Shown here: positions 1 to 8,364 of the stretch, one piece after another | Numbering within the stretch: the first letter of the stretch is position 1 | Layout of the letters: every line of letters begins with the position of its first letter | Source: Streptomyces thermolilacinus SPC6 | Lineage (GTDB): Bacteria > Actinomycetota > Actinomycetes > Streptomycetales > Streptomycetaceae | Length of the DNA: 64,000 bases | Reading direction: 5' to 3' | NCBI RefSeq assembly: GCF_000478605.2 | Contig: NZ_ASHX02000001.1 | Coordinates: 1,649,044-1,713,043, forward strand | Made by a program: the position numbers and the translations under genes | Notes under the pieces: model-generated | Told to the model about the DNA's origin: nothing | The model's input: the letters and a program-made list of their open reading frames with translations, nothing else | Databases searched by the model: none

Positions 1-35
1 CAGGGGCGGGCGGGGGGTTGGTCGGCCGGGTGGGC

Positions 36-620
36 TCAGGGGTGGGTGACGCCGCGCAGGGCGACGGCGACGGCCGTGTCGGCGATGGCGCCCGGGTCCT
101 CGGCGGCGCCGAGTTCGATACGGCGGACGGCCGCGTCGACGACACCCTGGAGCAGCATCGCGGCGAGCCGGGGCTCGGGCTGGCCGAGGTCGGCGAGCGC
201 CTCCACGATGATCGCGACGAGGCCGCCGTGCGCGGCGCGGATCTTCTCGCGGGCGCCGTCGTCCAGTTCGCTGGCGGAGATGGCGACGACGGCGCGGTGC
301 CGCCGGTCGCCGACGAGCTCCAGCTGACGGCGTACGTACGCCTCGACCTTCGCCTCGGGCGTGGCCGCCCGGTCCATGGCGGCCTCGACCTCCGCCGCCC
401 AGACGGGGAAGTCCACCGCGCACAGCTCCTCGACCACGGCGGCGCGGGAGCGGAAGTACTCGTACACCGACGACCGGGCGAGGCCGGTGCGTTCGGCGAG
501 GGCGGGGAAGGTCAGCGCCTCCGTGCCGCCCTCGGACAGCAGGGAGCGCGCCGCATCCAGCAGGGCGGCGCGCTGCATCGTCCGGTGCTCGGCCACGGAG
601 GCCGCTCGAATCCTTGGCAC
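36..620 (-). CDS. TetR/AcrR-family transcriptional regulator
   Basis: DNA-binding repressor-type protein of about 194 aa, a normal length for the family. The N-terminal helix-turn-helix lies near residues 34-56 and has the typical run of LAERTGLARSSVYEYF. The C-terminal half is a helical ligand/dimer domain with no recognisable ligand signature. I chose the GTG at 620, which gives MPRIRAAS before the HTH; a GTG at 629 would add three residues, and neither has a strong ribosome site. It lies 48 nt downstream of whiG on the same strand, so it may be co-transcribed. Its target and effector cannot be read from the sequence. Family assignment is firm, role unknown. Confidence 0.9.
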   Translation of the reverse strand: MPRIRAASVAEHRTMQRAALLDAARSLLSEGGTEALTFPALAERTGLARSSVYEYFRSRAAVVEELCAVDFPVWAAEVEAAMDRAATPEAKVEAYVRRQLELVGDRRHRAVVAISASELDDGAREKIRAAHGGLVAIIVEALADLGQPEPRLAAMLLQGVVDAAVRRIELGAAEDPGAIADTAVAVALRGVTHP

Positions 621-668
621 GGGTCCCACTGTACGGCCGCCCGTTCGACCTCGGGGGGCCGTCCCCGG

Positions 669-1511
669 TCAGCGTCCGACATCCGCCAGCTTCGCCCTGA
701 GCTGGAGGACGGACTTGGTGTGGATCTGGCTGACGCGGCTCTCCGTGACGCCCAGGACGTTGCCGATCTCGGCGAGGGTGAGGCCCTCGTAGTAGTAGAG
801 CGTGACGACTGTCTTCTCCCGCTCGGGCAGCGTGTTGATGGCGCGGGCGAGCAGCCGCCGCAGCTCGCGGCCCTCGGCGACCTCCACAGGGTCGTCGGCC
901 GCGGTGTCCTCCAGGGTGTCCATGAGGCTGAGGCGGTCGCCGCTCTCCCCGCCGACGTGCAGCAGTTCCTCCAGGGCGACGACGTTGGCGAGGGACAGCT
1001 GGCTGAAAACCGCGTGGAGGTCCTCGACGGGGATGCCCATCTCGGCGGCGACCTCGCTTTCGGAGGGCGTGCGCCGCAACTGCGCCTCCAGCGTGGCGTA
1101 GGCGCGCTCCACGGCCCTGGCCTTCTGGCGGACGGAGCGGGGAATCCAGTCCAGGGCTCGCAGCTCGTCGATCATGGCGCCGCGGATGCGAGTGATCGCG
1201 TACGTCTCGAACTTGATCGACCGGTCGATGTCGAACTTCTCGATCGCGTCGATCAGGCCGAAGACCCCGGAGGAGAGGAAGTCGGCCTGTTCGACGTTGG
1301 ACGGCAGGCCGACGCTGACCCGGCCCGCCACGTACTTCACGAGGGGCGAGTAGTGCAGGATCAGCTGTTCCCGCAGCCGCTCGTCGCCCGTGTCCTTGTA
1401 CGACCGCCACAGCTCGTCCAGCGACGAGGGTGCGGCCGGCCGCACGCTGACCCGGGGGGCAGCGGGCGGCGGAACCGCAGCGCGGTCGGACCCGGAGGTG
1501 TGCTGGGGCAT
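669..1511 (-). CDS. whiG: RNA polymerase sigma factor WhiG (sporulation, FliA/SigD-like)
   Basis: Alternative sigma factor that commits aerial hyphae to sporulation in Streptomyces. The product is 280 aa, the length I know for WhiG. Region 2 is seen in the segment with [20 protein letters not shown] followed by [18 protein letters not shown]. Region 4 at the C-terminus has the [24 protein letters not shown] chose the ATG at 1511 (MPQHTSGSD) because the 70-residue upstream in-frame extension is arginine/proline-rich and unlike the family. The gene follows dprA after 232 nt and precedes the TetR gene. In other streptomycetes WhiG is held inactive by an RsiG/c-di-GMP complex; that is family knowledge and not visible here. 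Confidence 0.97.
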   Translation of the reverse strand: MPQHTSGSDRAAVPPPAAPRVSVRPAAPSSLDELWRSYKDTGDERLREQLILHYSPLVKYVAGRVSVGLPSNVEQADFLSSGVFGLIDAIEKFDIDRSIKFETYAITRIRGAMIDELRALDWIPRSVRQKARAVERAYATLEAQLRRTPSESEVAAEMGIPVEDLHAVFSQLSLANVVALEELLHVGGESGDRLSLMDTLEDTAADDPVEVAEGRELRRLLARAINTLPEREKTVVTLYYYEGLTLAEIGNVLGVTESRVSQIHTKSVLQLRAKLADVGR

Positions 1512-1743
1512 GCGTCGCCTTGAGCCGTTCTGCCGTCGTGAGCGGGGATGAATCGGGGGTAGCGGTGAGCGTAGCGTGACTGGGCCGTTGCGGTGAGCGA
1601 AGGTGAGGGGATCGTCCGTAGGCGGGTTCACGCCATCGGCCGCATCTTCGAATGGGGGCAGCGGTTCGCCTGCGGGCGCCTCCGCCGCCCCCGGGGGAGC
1701 GAAGCGGGTCATCGGGTTCACCTTTTCACCCGATTGCTCCAGG

Positions 1744-2907
1744 TCAAGGACCGCCTCGCCGGGTGTTCGGGTGGCGTCCCGCCAAGGTGGTCAACCGCCA
1801 GCCGTCGCCCTGCCGTTCGACGTGTCCGAGGGAGTGCAGCTCGTACAGTCGGCCGAGCGCGTCGTCAACGCCCGTCCCGGCGTTCGCCGCGACGTCGGAC
1901 ACGCTCGCGCTCCGGCCGGGCGGCGGGAGCGCGTCGAGCACCCGTGCGGTGACGGGGTCGAGCAGGTCCCTCGGGACGACGGGACCGCGCCGGTCGGGGG
2001 CCAGCTCCCCGATGTCGCCCACCAGTTCGGCGATCTCGTCGGCGTCGGTGACCAGGACGGCGCCGCCGCGCAACAGTTCATGGACACCGGCGGAGTACTT
2101 GCTGGTCGCGGCGCCGGGCACCCCTATCGTGTGACGGCCGAGCCGTTGCGCGTCGCGCGCCGTGGCGAGCGCGCCGCTGCGGTACGCGGCCTCGACCACC
2201 ACGGTGCCCCGGGTGAGGGCGGCGATGACGCGGTTGCGCAGCAGGAACCGTCCCGGCGTGGGATGGTCGCCGGGCGGCAACTCCCCCACCACCAGGCCCT
2301 GCTGGGCGATGCGCCCGATCAGCTGGGCGTGGCCGCGCGGGTAGGCGACGTCGACACCGCAGGCGAGCACGGCGACCGTGGCGCCTTCCGCGCCGAGGGC
2401 GCCCCGGTGTGCGGCGCCGTCCACCCCGAACGCCGCGCCGGAGACGACGACCCAGCCCCGCTCGGCGAGCCCTCCGCCGAGCAGGGCCGCCATGTGCGCC
2501 CCGTAGGACGTGCAGGCGCGGGAGCCGACGACGGCGACGGAACGCAGCGCCCACCGCCGCAGGTCGGCGAGGCCCCGCACCCACAGGCCCACGGGTCTCG
2601 CGTCCCCGAGGTCGTCGAGCTGGCTGGGCCACTCGGCGTCACCGGGGACGAGGAACCGCCCGCCGAGCGCCCCGATCGCCTCCAGGTCCTGACGGGGCCT
2701 CACCCTGGCCACCCGCGTCAGATACCCCTGGAGGCGCCGCTCGCTCGCCCCGGTGAGCGCCCCTCGGCGGTACGGCTGCGCGCTGAGCCGCCGCAGCAGC
2801 TCCACCGCGCCCAGCTCGCGCAGCCACCGCCCCGCGAGTTCGTCCCCCGGCTCGATCACCCGGCACAGCGCCGCCCGCGCGACCCGCTCCTCCTCCGTCA
2901 CCATCAT
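1744..2907 (-). CDS. dprA: DNA-processing protein DprA (Smf family)
   Basis: Single-stranded-DNA-binding RecA loader used in transformation and probably recombination. The product is 387 aa. The Rossmann-like core is clear: [13 protein letters not shown], then [34 protein letters not shown], and [22 protein letters not shown] winged-helix-like C-terminal segment ([28 protein letters not shown]) follows. I chose the ATG at 2907, where the next codon is also ATG; the open frame runs 219 codons further upstream but that part is not protein-like. The start overlaps the stop of the preceding 145-aa ORF as ATGA, so translation is probably coupled. It is the last gene of the yraN-comM-ORF-dprA group. 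Confidence 0.93.
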   Translation of the reverse strand: MMVTEEERVARAALCRVIEPGDELAGRWLRELGAVELLRRLSAQPYRRGALTGASERRLQGYLTRVARVRPRQDLEAIGALGGRFLVPGDAEWPSQLDDLGDARPVGLWVRGLADLRRWALRSVAVVGSRACTSYGAHMAALLGGGLAERGWVVVSGAAFGVDGAAHRGALGAEGATVAVLACGVDVAYPRGHAQLIGRIAQQGLVVGELPPGDHPTPGRFLLRNRVIAALTRGTVVVEAAYRSGALATARDAQRLGRHTIGVPGAATSKYSAGVHELLRGGAVLVTDADEIAELVGDIGELAPDRRGPVVPRDLLDPVTARVLDALPPPGRSASVSDVAANAGTGVDDALGRLYELHSLGHVERQGDGWRLTTLAGRHPNTRRGGP

Positions 2908-3341
2908 CCCGGCACCCCCGTACCCGTCACCCGAACCTCCCCCGGCACGCCCTCCACGTGCTGCCCCCGGCCCGCCGCCGACCACGGCCCCGGCGCACCC
3001 CGCGCCCATACGACCCGAGACCCAGCCGTCTCCCGTACCGCGTCGGCGCCACCGGCCCCGGCGTCCGACGCACCCGCGTCGCCGGGCCGCGGCGCGCCCA
3101 TGTCCCGATGCGCCTCGGACCTGCGCTGCGGCGGCGCCGGTACGGAGTCCCGCCCACCCGCCGGCTCCCCACCCGCCTGGGCGTCCCGCCTTGACGGTGC
3201 GTGTTCTTCCGCGCGCCGCACCAGCGGCCCCGGCTCGGCAGGCGGCCCTGGCTCGGCGGTCGGCCGGAGCGCGGCGGTCGATACAGGGCCCGCGGGTGGA
3301 CCGGGTGCCGGAGTCGGCGAGGGCTCGGGCAGGGGCGTCAC
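2904..3341 (-). CDS. Unrecognised 145-aa Pro/Ala/Gly-rich ORF between comM and dprA
   Basis: I do not recognise this protein. The frame starts at a GTG sharing four bases (GTGA) with the comM stop and ends at a TGA sharing four bases (ATGA) with the dprA start. It therefore fits the gap exactly and could be read by translational coupling. The product is proline, alanine, glycine and arginine rich (for example PLPEPSPTPAPGPPAGP near the N-terminus), has no hydrophobic core, and is probably disordered. About four fifths of its third codon positions are G or C, lower than in its neighbours but above random. It may be a real linker-like protein or a non-coding spacer open by chance. Nothing else occupies 2908-3337. 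Confidence 0.45.
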   Translation of the reverse strand: MTPLPEPSPTPAPGPPAGPVSTAALRPTAEPGPPAEPGPLVRRAEEHAPSRRDAQAGGEPAGGRDSVPAPPQRRSEAHRDMGAPRPGDAGASDAGAGGADAVRETAGSRVVWARGAPGPWSAAGRGQHVEGVPGEVRVTGTGVPG

Positions 3342-4939
3342 AGCGAGCCCCCGACCGGTACGCCTCGGGAGATGCCGGTGCGGAGCTCCAGGGCGAGGTT
3401 GACGTCGCCCGCGTCGGGGCGGCCCCGGCCTGCCAGGTCGGCGAGGGTCCAGGCGGTGCGAAGGACCCGGTCGAGGCCGCGGGCGGTGAGCAAACCGCGC
3501 TCGAGGTCGCGCTCGGCGGCTGCCAGGGCGCCGGGGGCCGGGTGCCAGCGGGTGCGCAGCTCATGGCCGGGCACCTCGGCGTTACGGGTCCACGGCGTGC
3601 CGATCAGCCGGGCGGCGGCGCGCTCCCTGGCGGCGTGGACGCGGGCGGCGACGGCGGCGCTGGGCTCGCCGTTCGCGGCCAGCAGGTCGGCTCGGCTGAC
3701 CGGCTCCACCTCGACGCGCAGGTCGACGCGGTCCAGCAGCGGCCCCGACAGGCGGGACTGGTAGCGGCGGATCACCGACGAGGGGCACTCGCAGCTGTCC
3801 CCCTGGGTGCTGTGCCGCCCGCACGGGCAAGGGTTCGCGGCGAGGACCATCAGGAACCGCGCCGGGAGCCGCACCACTCCGGCGGCGCGCGCCACGACCA
3901 CCTGGCCGGACTCCAGCGGCTGCCGCAGCGCGTCCAGGGTTTTGCCCGAGAACTCCGGCGCCTCGTCCAAGAAGAGCACGCCACGGTGTGCCAACGAGAC
4001 GGCGCCCGGGCGCGGCAGTCCGTTGCCGCCGCCGACCAGGGACTGCATCGTCGCCGAGTGGTGCGGCGCGCAGTACGGGGCCCGGCTCACCAGGGGCTTG
4101 CCCGGCGGGAGGATGCCGGCCACCGAGTGGACGGCGGTCACCTCCAGCGACTCCCCGCGCGTCAGCGGCGGCAGCAGGCCGGGCAGCCGCTCGGCCAGCA
4201 TGGTCTTGCCCGCGCCGGGCGGTCCCGACAGGAACAGATGGTGACCGCCCGCCGCGGCGACCTCCAGGGCGAGCCGGGCGGCCCGCTGTCCGGCGACGTC
4301 CGCCAGGTCGGGGCTGTCGCCCGGATCGCCGGCCAGTCCCGTGCCGGACCCGGCGCCGGGCACCACGAGCCCGGCCAGCATCGGGTCGGGCCTGCCCTCC
4401 TCGTCGGGCTCCTCCTCGGGCACGGGCGCGTCGGTGAGGATCGCGACCAGCTGGCGCAGGCTCCGTACCCCGAGCACGGACACACCCGGCACCAGCGACG
4501 CCTCCCCCGCCGTCTGCTCGGGCACGACCACGTGCTCGTACCCGGCCTCGGCGGCGGCCAGGACCGCGGGCAGCACGCCCCGCACCGGCCTGACACGGCC
4601 GTCGAGGCCCAGCTCCCCGATGAGGACGAGGTCGGCGATGGTCCGCGGGTCGATCAGCTCGGCCGCCGCCATCACCGCGCAAGCGACGGCCAAATCGAAA
4701 CTGGAACCCGCCTTGGGCACGGACGCGGGGCTCAGCCCTACCGTCAGCTTCTTCTGCGGCCACTCCGCCCCGGAGTTGACCATGGCGGCCCGCACCCGGT
4801 CGCGGCTCTCCGACAGGCTCTTGTCCGGCAGGCCGACCAGCGTGAACGCCGCGACGCCCGGCTCCAGGTCCGCTTGGACCTCCACCACCACGCCGTCAAC
4901 ACCGACCAGCGCCACCGAACACGTCCGGGCGAACCCCAT
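3338..4939 (-). CDS. comM: ComM/YifB-type Mg-chelatase-like AAA+ ATPase
   Basis: AAA+ helicase of the ComM (YifB) family, which in competent bacteria promotes branch migration during recombination of incoming DNA. Length is 533 aa. The N-terminal Lon-like domain has the family run VGLPDKSLSESRDRVRAA and TVGLSPASVPKAGSSFDLA. The Walker A is SGPPGAGKTMLAERLPG (near residue 235), Walker B GVLFLDEAPEF, and the C-terminal ChlI region has RFLMVLAANPCPCG with clustered cysteines. The start at 4939 overlaps the yraN stop by one base (TGATG). Its presence beside dprA suggests a DNA-uptake or recombination unit, although natural competence is not established for Streptomyces. Confidence 0.93.
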   Translation of the reverse strand: MGFARTCSVALVGVDGVVVEVQADLEPGVAAFTLVGLPDKSLSESRDRVRAAMVNSGAEWPQKKLTVGLSPASVPKAGSSFDLAVACAVMAAAELIDPRTIADLVLIGELGLDGRVRPVRGVLPAVLAAAEAGYEHVVVPEQTAGEASLVPGVSVLGVRSLRQLVAILTDAPVPEEEPDEEGRPDPMLAGLVVPGAGSGTGLAGDPGDSPDLADVAGQRAARLALEVAAAGGHHLFLSGPPGAGKTMLAERLPGLLPPLTRGESLEVTAVHSVAGILPPGKPLVSRAPYCAPHHSATMQSLVGGGNGLPRPGAVSLAHRGVLFLDEAPEFSGKTLDALRQPLESGQVVVARAAGVVRLPARFLMVLAANPCPCGRHSTQGDSCECPSSVIRRYQSRLSGPLLDRVDLRVEVEPVSRADLLAANGEPSAAVAARVHAARERAAARLIGTPWTRNAEVPGHELRTRWHPAPGALAAAERDLERGLLTARGLDRVLRTAWTLADLAGRGRPDAGDVNLALELRTGISRGVPVGGSL

Positions 4940-5301
4940 CAGGCCACCCCCCGCACATGCTGGACGACGGGCGCGCCCCGCCGGGGCAGCACCACACCGA
5001 TCAGATCGATGCGGACGCCTCCCGGCGGTGGGCCGCCGTGCCGGTCGAGCCAGCACGCGGCGAGTCTCCTCAGCCGGTCCGCCTTGGCGGCCGTCACCGC
5101 GGCGAGCGGATGCTGGAAGTCGCCCGCTCGGCGGGTCTTCACCTCGCAGACCACCACGGCGTCGCCGTCGCGGGCGACGATGTCGATCTCTCCGGCGCGC
5201 CCGCAGCGCCAGTTCCTGGCGAGGACGGACATGCCCGCCTCGCCGAGCCGGCGTACCGCCAGCCTCTCCCCGTACTGTCCGAGTGCCCCCGTGGCGTTCA
5301 T
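4939..5301 (-). CDS. UPF0102 (YraN) endonuclease-like protein
   Basis: Member of the YraN/UPF0102 family, which has a restriction-endonuclease-like fold; its cell role is not defined. Length is 120 aa, as usual. The nuclease-like residues are visible in [20 protein letters not shown] (the E-I-D, later E-V-K pattern). The family commonly sits near comM and dprA, as it does here. The stop overlaps the comM start by one base, so these two are probably co-translated. Family call is safe, biochemical function is inference. Confidence 0.92.
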   Translation of the reverse strand: MNATGALGQYGERLAVRRLGEAGMSVLARNWRCGRAGEIDIVARDGDAVVVCEVKTRRAGDFQHPLAAVTAAKADRLRRLAACWLDRHGGPPPGGVRIDLIGVVLPRRGAPVVQHVRGVA

Positions 5302-5418
5302 CTCGGCACCACCTCCGGCACCGACTGTGCCGCCTCGGGCGCTCAGATGTGGATCTTGGTGGGCGGGCCGGTGGACAACTGGCCCACTGTGGAAAACCCG
5401 GTCACCCGTACGGGTGGA

Positions 5419-5727
5419 TCAGCTGCTCGGGAGCTCCAGATCCGATTTGTTCAGCTCCTCGATGTTCACGTCCTTGAACGTGAGCACGCGTACCTGTTTG
5501 ACGAAGCGGGCCGGCCGATACATGTCCCAGACCCACGCGTCCGCCATCGACACCTCGAAGAAGACCTCGCCGTGCACGGAGTGCACCTGCATCTCGTAGT
5601 CGTTCGTCAGGTAGAAGCGCCGCTCGGTCTCGATGACGTATTTGAACAGCCCGACGACGTCGCGGTACTCCCGGTAGAGCTTCAGCTCCATCTCGGTTTC
5701 GTACTTCTCGAGGTCCTCGGCGCTCAT
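5419..5727 (-). CDS. DUF2469 domain protein
   Basis: Conserved actinobacterial protein of unknown function, 102 aa, with the typical start MSAEDLEKYETEMELKLYRE and an acidic/aromatic core (RRFYLTNDYEMQVHSVHGE). I chose the ATG at 5727 because an AAGGGGA ribosome site lies at good spacing before it; the 52 upstream in-frame residues are arginine/serine-rich and not conserved-looking. It lies between the Nudix gene and yraN on the same strand. Confidence 0.93.
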   Translation of the reverse strand: MSAEDLEKYETEMELKLYREYRDVVGLFKYVIETERRFYLTNDYEMQVHSVHGEVFFEVSMADAWVWDMYRPARFVKQVRVLTFKDVNIEELNKSDLELPSS

Positions 5728-5770
5728 GGCATGTTCCCCTTCAGCCGTGCGTGCCCCCATTGTGCGCCAG

Positions 5771-6448
5771 TCATCCGTACCCCTGGACGATTTCCGGGGA
5801 CAGTACGACCGGCGCGGGCGGCGGGCCCTCGTCGAGCAGCGTGCGCAGCAGCCCGGCGAGTCGTGTCGGGTACACCGTCTCACGGGCCGCCGACAGTTCG
5901 GCGGAGGTCCACCACCTCAGCCCCGCGACGCTGCGGGTCTCCAGTTCGGTGAGGCTGTCGCCCAGGACGGCGGTTGTGCGCCCGGTACGGGCCAGGAAGT
6001 ACCACTCGTCCTGGTTCCAGCGGCGACCGGCGAACGGGAACGAGCACATCCGCCGCCACAGCACCGGCCCCAGCTCGACGTCCGTGATCCCGGTCTCCTC
6101 CGCCAGCTCGCGCAGCGCGGCCTCCTCGCGGGTCTCGTCGCCCTCGACCCCGCCGCCCGGGGTGAACCACCAGGTCAGCGCGGGGTTGTCCGGCTCGTAG
6201 CCGTGCAGGAGGAGAATCCGGTCGTCGGGGTCGAGCAGCACGACCCGCGCCACCCGCCGCACCTCGCCCGGCGGCAGCCCCCCGTACACCGAGTCCCCGG
6301 CCCCCTCGGGCGCCCCTGCGGCCGCCCCGGCCACCTCGTACGGCGGCTCCTCGCCCGGCTCGTCCGGGCGCCGCTCCCCCGGCCCTCGTCCGGTTCCGTC
6401 CCTCACCTGCACCTCGGCACCTCCCACACCGCGCCCACCGTCAGTCAC
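5771..6448 (-). CDS. Nudix hydrolase
   Basis: Hydrolase of a nucleoside-diphosphate-linked substrate, probably a housecleaning enzyme; the substrate is not deducible. Length is about 225 aa. The Nudix box is complete at about residues 98-121: GGGVEGDETREEAALRELAE then ETGI, with all key G, E and REL-EE residues. The first 60 residues are low-complexity and likely disordered. I chose the GTG at 6448, preceded by GGAG 9 nt upstream; a GTG at 6463 is possible. The start overlaps the end of sipZ by 8 nt, so it is part of the signal peptidase operon. Confidence 0.9.
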   Translation of the reverse strand: MTDGGRGVGGAEVQVRDGTGRGPGERRPDEPGEEPPYEVAGAAAGAPEGAGDSVYGGLPPGEVRRVARVVLLDPDDRILLLHGYEPDNPALTWWFTPGGGVEGDETREEAALRELAEETGITDVELGPVLWRRMCSFPFAGRRWNQDEWYFLARTGRTTAVLGDSLTELETRSVAGLRWWTSAELSAARETVYPTRLAGLLRTLLDEGPPPAPVVLSPEIVQGYG

Positions 6449-7277
6449 GCGCCGCCGCTCCACCCGACGGCCGGGATCCGGCAGCCCCGGCCCCCGGTCC
6501 CGAAGCGCCCGGCCCCGAAGCGCCCGGCTTCGAAGCGCCCGGCCCGGACCGCGACCGCGACCCCAGCCGCGCCAGCGGGCCGTAGGCCGCGCCGGCCAGG
6601 ACCAGTGCCGCGCCGGACGCCACGGCCCACGCCAGAGGCCGTACGGGCCCGGGCTCCGACACCCCGCCCGGCAGCGCGGCGAAGCCCCGCGGCCGGTCGA
6701 TGACGGCGATCCCGTCCACCGGCCACACGACGGCGTCCAGCCGGGCCGTGACGGCGCTGCGGGGTACCGATCCCTTGCCCGCGTCCTGGAGGTGGACCCG
6801 CGAGTCCTGGGAGCTGGCGCGCTGGTCGCCGAGGAGGAACAGGTGCCCGTCCGGCACCGTCGCGGTGAACTCGGTCGGCGACGCGGCCTCCTTGCCGCCC
6901 CAGCCCTGCGTGTTCAGGTACGGCTCGCGTACGGGCCGCCCGTTGACGGTGAGCCGTCCGTCCGCGTCGCAGCAGGCGATCTTGTCGCCGTCCACGCCGA
7001 CGACCCGCTTGATCATGGGCATGTTGCCCCAGTCAGGGTCCGTGAAGACGACGATGTCGCCGCGCCTCACCTCGGAACCGTCGATCCGCTGGGCAAGTAC
7101 GCGGTCGCCCGATGTGACCGTCGGGTGCATCGATTCGGTGGGCACCGTGTAGGGCCGGTACAGCACCGCTCCCCAGACGAAACCGCCGAGGAACAGCACA
7201 CAGCCGACGGCCACGACCAGCCCCGACAGCACGCTGCCGAGCCGGCCGTGGCCGCCCGTACGCATCTTTCCGCCCAT
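6441..7277 (-). CDS. sipZ: Type I signal peptidase (SipZ-like)
   Basis: Membrane serine protease that removes signal peptides of secreted proteins. Length is 278 aa. An N-terminal membrane segment at residues 15-40 is followed by the catalytic serine in VPTESMHPT (Ser49). The general base lysine is Lys90 in PMIKRVVGV, and the box GDQRASSQDSR is conserved. A second hydrophobic segment (AWAVASGAALVLAGAAYG) precedes a Gly/Ala/Ser/Pro tail with repeated PGASG steps. A GGGGAG ribosome site stands before ATG 7277. It is the last of four tandem peptidases and overlaps the Nudix start. Naming follows the S. lividans order sipW-X-Y-Z and is inference. Confidence 0.93.
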   Translation of the reverse strand: MGGKMRTGGHGRLGSVLSGLVVAVGCVLFLGGFVWGAVLYRPYTVPTESMHPTVTSGDRVLAQRIDGSEVRRGDIVVFTDPDWGNMPMIKRVVGVDGDKIACCDADGRLTVNGRPVREPYLNTQGWGGKEAASPTEFTATVPDGHLFLLGDQRASSQDSRVHLQDAGKGSVPRSAVTARLDAVVWPVDGIAVIDRPRGFAALPGGVSEPGPVRPLAWAVASGAALVLAGAAYGPLARLGSRSRSGPGASKPGASGPGASGPGAGAAGSRPSGGAAARD

Positions 7278-7335
7278 CCCAGCGCTCCCCGCTCAGGAGA
7301 TCGAGTGCTCCGGGACGGCACCCTACCCGCGCCCG

Positions 7336-8364
7336 CTACCGGGCGGTAAGCCTCGCGAGGGCCCGCTCACCGGCCGCCTCGGTGAGCCGGCGGCGACGCC
7401 ACAGCACCAGCGGCAGCGCGCCCGCCAGGCCCAGGGCGCCCGGTCCGACGGCGGCCGCGGCGGCGGCGCTCAGCCCGGGCTGGTCGAACGTGTCCGGGAC
7501 CGGCAGGGTCGCCCAGCGGTCGAGCGGCCAGGGGACGAAGACGGCGCGGCCGACGACCTTCTCGTTGGAGATCGTGCCCTCGCCCGGGAGCTCCTGGTGG
7601 TAGCGGGAGTCCAGCGAGTTCTGCCGGTTGTCGCCCATCACCCAGATGCGGCCGTCGGGGACCTTCACCGGGCCGAACGGCTCGTCGTCGCACGGCGTGG
7701 AGCCCGGGTACAGGTACGAGGTCTCGTCCAGCGTCTTGCCGTTGACGTGGACCTTGCCGCCCTTCTTGCACTCCACCGTGTCGCCGCCGACCGCGATGAC
7801 CCGCTTGATCAGGTTCTGCTGGTCGGCGGCGGGCATCAGGCCGATGAAGCTCAGGAACCGCTGAAGCGGGTTCGGCTCGGGCGCGGGCTCGTTGAGCCAG
7901 CCGCCCGGGTCCTCGAAGACGACGACCTCGCCGCGCTCGGGCTCGGAGCCGAACCACGGGGTCAGCTTGTCCACCAGTACCCGGTCGCCGCGCTTGAGCG
8001 TGTCCATCATCGACTCGGACGGGATGGAGAACGCCTGGACCAGGAAGGTCTTGATCAGCAGCGCCAGCACCAGGGCGATACCGACCAGCAGCGGCAGCTC
8101 CTTCCAGAAGGAGCGCTGCTTCCTCGGCTGCGGCCGGTCGTGCTCGCCGCCGTCCACGGTGTCGTCGTCGTCCACGCTGTCGCCCTCGGCGTTGTCGGCG
8201 CTCCTCGCGCCGGTCACTTGCGGCGCGTCCCCCCGGACGGCCGCGCTTTCGGTCACGCCCGGGGCGGGCGTCCCGCCCGGGCCGGGGGACGGGTCCGCGA
8301 GCTGCCCGCGCCCCTTCTCCGGCTCGTCGCGTCCGGATCGTGCGCCGACCGCCAGATCCCCCAC
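7336..8364 (-). CDS. sipY: Type I signal peptidase (SipY-like)
   Basis: Membrane signal peptidase, about 342 aa. A long acidic cytoplasmic N-terminus (residues 1-85, with an EGDSVDDDD run) precedes the membrane helix LPLLVGIALVLALLIKTFLV. The catalytic Ser is near residue 118 (IPSESMMDT) and Lys near 187 (NLIKRVIAVGG). MGDNRQNSLDSRYH is the conserved box, and a C-terminal hydrophobic helix ends in an RRRR patch. Two GTG codons lie at 8370 and 8364; GAGGAG at 5 nt favours 8364. Unlike its three neighbours it has a single Cys (VECKKGGKVHVNG) where they have Cys-Cys. In S. lividans SipY is the main secretory peptidase; assigning that here is inference. Confidence 0.93.
   Translation of the reverse strand: MGDLAVGARSGRDEPEKGRGQLADPSPGPGGTPAPGVTESAAVRGDAPQVTGARSADNAEGDSVDDDDTVDGGEHDRPQPRKQRSFWKELPLLVGIALVLALLIKTFLVQAFSIPSESMMDTLKRGDRVLVDKLTPWFGSEPERGEVVVFEDPGGWLNEPAPEPNPLQRFLSFIGLMPAADQQNLIKRVIAVGGDTVECKKGGKVHVNGKTLDETSYLYPGSTPCDDEPFGPVKVPDGRIWVMGDNRQNSLDSRYHQELPGEGTISNEKVVGRAVFVPWPLDRWATLPVPDTFDQPGLSAAAAAAVGPGALGLAGALPLVLWRRRRLTEAAGERALARLTAR

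Noticed and set aside
2908..3564. N-terminal extension of dprA by 219 codons
   Set aside because: The extension is Arg/Gly/Ala-rich, overlaps comM in another frame, and family members start near the ATG at 2907.
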